From an uncultured Pelagibacteraceae bacterium (lineage in GTDB: Bacteria > Pseudomonadota > Alphaproteobacteria > Pelagibacterales > Pelagibacteraceae): DNA of 36,746 nucleotides. Shown in pieces: positions 34,033 to 36,746 of the stretch. How positions within the stretch are numbered: the stretch's first letter is position 1; every line of letters begins with the position of its first letter. The stretch lies in contig CACJDV010000010.1 in the NCBI GenBank assembly GCA_902592265.1, forward strand, positions 1 to 36,746, read 5' to 3'. The notes beneath the pieces were generated by a model. The model worked only from the letters and a program-made list of their open reading frames with translations, made no database searches and was not told the DNA's origin. The translations under genes were made by a program, and so were the position numbers.

Positions 34033-35814
34033 ATGACAAAAATGACAACAGAAGAAGCTTTTGTAAAAGTTTTACAAATGCACGGCATTGAACATGCTTT
34101 TGGAATAATAGGTTCAGCATTCATGCCTATCTCTGATATTTTTCCAGATGCTGGTATTACTTTTTGGGATGTTGCTCATGAGACTAATGGTGGATTAATC
34201 GCTGATGGATATACAAGATCCACAGGTAAGATGTCTATGGTTATTGCACAAAATGGGCCAGGCATCACTGGATTAGTGACCCCAATTAAAACTGCTTACT
34301 GGAACCATACACCACTATTATTAGTAACACCTCAGGCAGCAAATAAAACTATGGGTCAAGGAGGTTTTCAAGAAGTAGAACAAATGAATTTATTTAAAGA
34401 TATGGTTTGTTACCAAGAAGAGGTTAGAGATCCATCTAGAATGGCTGAAGTTTTAAACAGAGTAATTGAAAAAGCAATAAGAGGCTCAGCACCAGCGCAA
34501 ATAAATGTTCCAAGAGATTATTGGACACAAGTTATTGATATTGAATTACCACCAATAGTTAGATTAGAAAGACAAGGTGGTGGAGCGGAAGCGATAAATA
34601 AAGCTGCAAAACTTTTATCGAACGCAAAGTTTCCTGTTATTTTATCTGGTGCAGGAGTTGTGATCGGAGGTGCGATTGAGGAAACCAAAAAACTTGCTGA
34701 AAAATTAGACTCACCAGTCTGTTCTGGTTATCAACATAATGATAGTTTTCCAGGAAGCCACCCTTTAGCTGTAGGACCTTTAGGATATAATGGGTCAAAA
34801 GCTGCGATGGAATTAATTTCAAAAGCAGATGTCGTTTTAGCATTAGGAACAAGGTTAAATCCTTTTTCAACACTCCCAGGATATGGAATTGATTATTGGC
34901 CTAAGAACGCTAGTATTATTCAAGTTGATATGAATCCAGATAGAATTGGATTAACAAAAAAAGTTACAGTTGGAATTAGTGGTGATGCGAAGTTAGTTGC
35001 GACACAAATTTTAGAAAAACTATCATCAAGTGCTGGAGATACAGATAGACAGAAAAGAAAAGATTTAATTCATCAAACAAAATCAGCTTGGTTACAAAAA
35101 TTATCAAGTCTAGATCATGAAGATGATGATGAGGGAACAGTTTGGAATAAAGAAGCAAGAGAGAGGGATAAAGATAGGATGTCACCAAGACAAGCTTGGA
35201 GAGCAATACAAGCTGGAATGCCTGAAGATGTAATTATCTCTAGTGATATTGGAAATAACTGTGCAATTGGAAATGCCTATCCAACTTTTGAAAAACCGAG
35301 AAAGTATTTGGCTCCTGGATTATTTGGCCCATGTGGATACGGTTTCCCATCTATTTTGGGCGCAAAGATAGGTTGTCCTGATACACCCGTCATTGGTTTT
35401 GCGGGAGATGGTGCATTTGGAATAAGTATGAATGAGATGAGCTCTTGTGCACGTGAAGAGTGGCCAGCAATTACAATGGTGATTTTTAGAAATTATCAAT
35501 GGGGTGCAGAAAAAAGAAATACAACTCTTTGGTTTGATAATAATTTTGTTGGAACAGAATTAGATCCGGTATTAAGTTATGCAAAAGTAGCTGATGCATG
35601 TGGCTTAAAAGGTGTAACAGTTAGAACCATGGAAGAAACCACAAACGCAATCAAACAATCTTGCGAAGACCAAAAGAAAGGTCTAACTACATTTATAGAG
35701 GTGATACTTAATCAAGAGCTTGGAGAGCCTTTCAGAAGAGATGCAATGAAAAAACCAGTGAGAGTAGCAGGAATAAAAAAATCAGACATGAAAACACAAA
35801 AAACTTTAATTTAA
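34033..35814 (+). CDS. xsc: Sulfoacetaldehyde acetyltransferase Xsc
   Basis: This 593-aa thiamine-diphosphate enzyme turns sulfoacetaldehyde plus phosphate into acetyl phosphate plus sulfite. The catalytic Glu is E50 in HETNGG, the ThDP site is FAGDGAFGIS at about 456-465, and the family-specific QWGAEKRNTTLWFDNNFVGTEL follows. It is the key enzyme for taurine and related sulfonates. Phosphotransacetylase (pta), often adjacent, is not seen here. Note that it needs ThDP, which links it to the thiV transport route in the same window. It is divergent from suyAB. Confidence 0.95.
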   Translation: MTKMTTEEAFVKVLQMHGIEHAFGIIGSAFMPISDIFPDAGITFWDVAHETNGGLIADGYTRSTGKMSMVIAQNGPGITGLVTPIKTAYWNHTPLLLVTPQAANKTMGQGGFQEVEQMNLFKDMVCYQEEVRDPSRMAEVLNRVIEKAIRGSAPAQINVPRDYWTQVIDIELPPIVRLERQGGGAEAINKAAKLLSNAKFPVILSGAGVVIGGAIEETKKLAEKLDSPVCSGYQHNDSFPGSHPLAVGPLGYNGSKAAMELISKADVVLALGTRLNPFSTLPGYGIDYWPKNASIIQVDMNPDRIGLTKKVTVGISGDAKLVATQILEKLSSSAGDTDRQKRKDLIHQTKSAWLQKLSSLDHEDDDEGTVWNKEARERDKDRMSPRQAWRAIQAGMPEDVIISSDIGNNCAIGNAYPTFEKPRKYLAPGLFGPCGYGFPSILGAKIGCPDTPVIGFAGDGAFGISMNEMSSCAREEWPAITMVIFRNYQWGAEKRNTTLWFDNNFVGTELDPVLSYAKVADACGLKGVTVRTMEETTNAIKQSCEDQKKGLTTFIEVILNQELGEPFRRDAMKKPVRVAGIKKSDMKTQKTLI

Positions 35815-35840
35815 AAATAAAACTATTTTAAGTTTGAATT

Positions 35841-36746
35841 GTGAAAAATATACTTCCTAAAAATTTTGTATATTTATTTTTGTTTCTTTCAGTTGTTCTA
35901 TTTTTATATGTAGTTTATAGAGCCGAATTTGTATGGGAAGGTAATAAATTTAATTATTATAAAAAATATTACATAATCTCAATATCATCATTTGTATTTT
36001 TTTTGTTACTTTGGTTTGTAAATGATAATATTAAATCTAAATCATTATTAGTCGTAACATCATTGGTTTTTTCTCTTTATCTATTAGAGATTTGTTTGAA
36101 TTTACATAGTTTTATTTCAATTAAAATAGATCAAAATAATAAAATGAAACAATTAGAAAAAAACATAAAAATGTACGAGCTAAAATATAATAAAAAGTAT
36201 GATTTAAGATCAAATAAAGAGGTACTTAGAGATGAACTTGTGAAAAATAAAAATACAGTATTAGTTCAAGTACCAGCAAATTACCTGAATGACAATAAGT
36301 TAGATTTTTTTCCATTACTGAGCTACCCAAACAAAAGAACAATTATTGATAATGAAAATGGTTATACCGCAATTATATTAAGTGACAGATATGGATTTAA
36401 TAATCCAGATCAAGAATGGGAGAAAAAGAAGATCAAATATATGTTGATTGGTGATTCATTTACTTATGGATACGCCGTAAATAGACCTTACGATATCGGG
36501 AGCAATTTAAGAAAAAAAATTAAAGATGAAGAAGGAGTTTTAAATCTTGGCTTTGGTGGAAATGGCCCATTAATAGAATTAGGAATACTTAAAGAATTTT
36601 TGCCATTAATAAATACTGAAAATGTTGTTTGGATTTATTTTGAAGGTAACGACTTAAATGATTTAATAAATGAAAAAAAAAATGAAATTTTAAACAATTA
36701 TGTTGATATAAAAAATTATTCACAAAATATACCAAATAAAAAAAAT
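35841..36746 (+). CDS. Membrane-anchored SGNH-fold hydrolase (partial, cut by window end)
   Basis: A frame opens at GTG 35841 and stays open for 302 codons to the window end. Residues 6-100 hold about three hydrophobic helices. Then comes an SGNH-type domain: block I GDSFTYG at 204-210, a GFGGNGP segment with block II glycine and asparagine, and the EGNDLND segment as block III. The final His block lies beyond the edge. Such membrane-linked SGNH proteins often act on cell-surface glycans as acyl-transferases or esterases. Start choice is uncertain (GTG, with a poor RBS). Confidence 0.7.
   Translation, partial: MKNILPKNFVYLFLFLSVVLFLYVVYRAEFVWEGNKFNYYKKYYIISISSFVFFLLLWFVNDNIKSKSLLVVTSLVFSLYLLEICLNLHSFISIKIDQNNKMKQLEKNIKMYELKYNKKYDLRSNKEVLRDELVKNKNTVLVQVPANYLNDNKLDFFPLLSYPNKRTIIDNENGYTAIILSDRYGFNNPDQEWEKKKIKYMLIGDSFTYGYAVNRPYDIGSNLRKKIKDEEGVLNLGFGGNGPLIELGILKEFLPLINTENVVWIYFEGNDLNDLINEKKNEILNNYVDIKNYSQNIPNKKN

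Noticed and set aside
34637..35206. Two minus-strand frames opposite xsc
   Set aside because: Antisense shadows of a conserved enzyme; no ribosome sites or family features.
1..36746. tRNA, rRNA, CRISPR arrays, insertion sequences and prophage
   Set aside because: No cloverleaf-like GC-rich blocks, regularly spaced repeats, transposase, integrase or phage structural motifs were seen on reading.

Overview
The window reads as a stretch of chromosome from a SAR11 bacterium (Candidatus Pelagibacter or a close relative, Alphaproteobacteria). The DNA is very AT-rich, genes are packed with 0-40 bp gaps and many 1-38 bp overlaps, and the content matches that lineage: a TPP riboswitch in front of a ThiV-type SSS symporter, AprM-AprB-AprA, an isocitrate lyase, and a sulfonate module (SuyAB, Xsc). 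I see no tRNA, rRNA, CRISPR array, insertion sequence, integrase or phage structural gene.

Layout. 1-1750: the 3' end of an unidentified gene, a divergent cytochrome b561 / cytochrome c' pair whose start codons touch, a roughly 350 bp intergenic region rich in hairpins, and a small membrane protein. 1790-5060: TPP riboswitch and thiV, then a two-gene ABC-2 exporter. 5090-8124: isocitrate lyase (minus strand), a previously unlisted 53-aa gene, an array of TTTACAAA-type half sites, and a divergent RamB/ScfR-type regulator. 8128-13117: a plus-strand run of small membrane protein, GNAT-like protein, secreted metallo-beta-lactamase-fold protein, Fe-alcohol dehydrogenase, class I glutamine amidotransferase and RseP. 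13167-15103: HU and the ammonium transporter, with strong palindromes before and after each. 15099-21147: short genes on both strands (glycosyltransferase, rhodanese, HCCA-isomerase/DsbA-like, ABA4-like, RecX, CysQ with two overlapping small genes, MnmA, a membrane protein and a 27-aa basic protein). 21223-26460: a tight operon metC-MFS-pabB-pabA-pabC-HIT. 26565-35814: a sulfur block. 35841 to the end: the start of a membrane-anchored SGNH hydrolase cut by the window edge.

How the genes fit. From 26.5 to 35.8 kb the genes make one story. SuyAB (sulfolactate to pyruvate plus sulfite) and Xsc (sulfoacetaldehyde to acetyl phosphate plus sulfite) release sulfite. AprMBA can oxidise sulfite to APS and pass electrons to the membrane. 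A TSUP-family and a PSE/UPF0324-family transporter can export sulfite or sulfate. A 116-aa protein and a 44-aa single-TM protein sit inside this block and have no assigned role. The aceA region is a second self-contained circuit: a regulator of the family that controls the glyoxylate bypass elsewhere, its probable operator array, and a small gene upstream of aceA.

Seven small genes (27-59 aa) are annotated from direct reading: 1550-1729, 6418-6579, 8128-8292, 18111-18254, 19014-19190, 21064-21147 and 30134-30268. All functions are inferred from motifs and context read by eye; no search was run.
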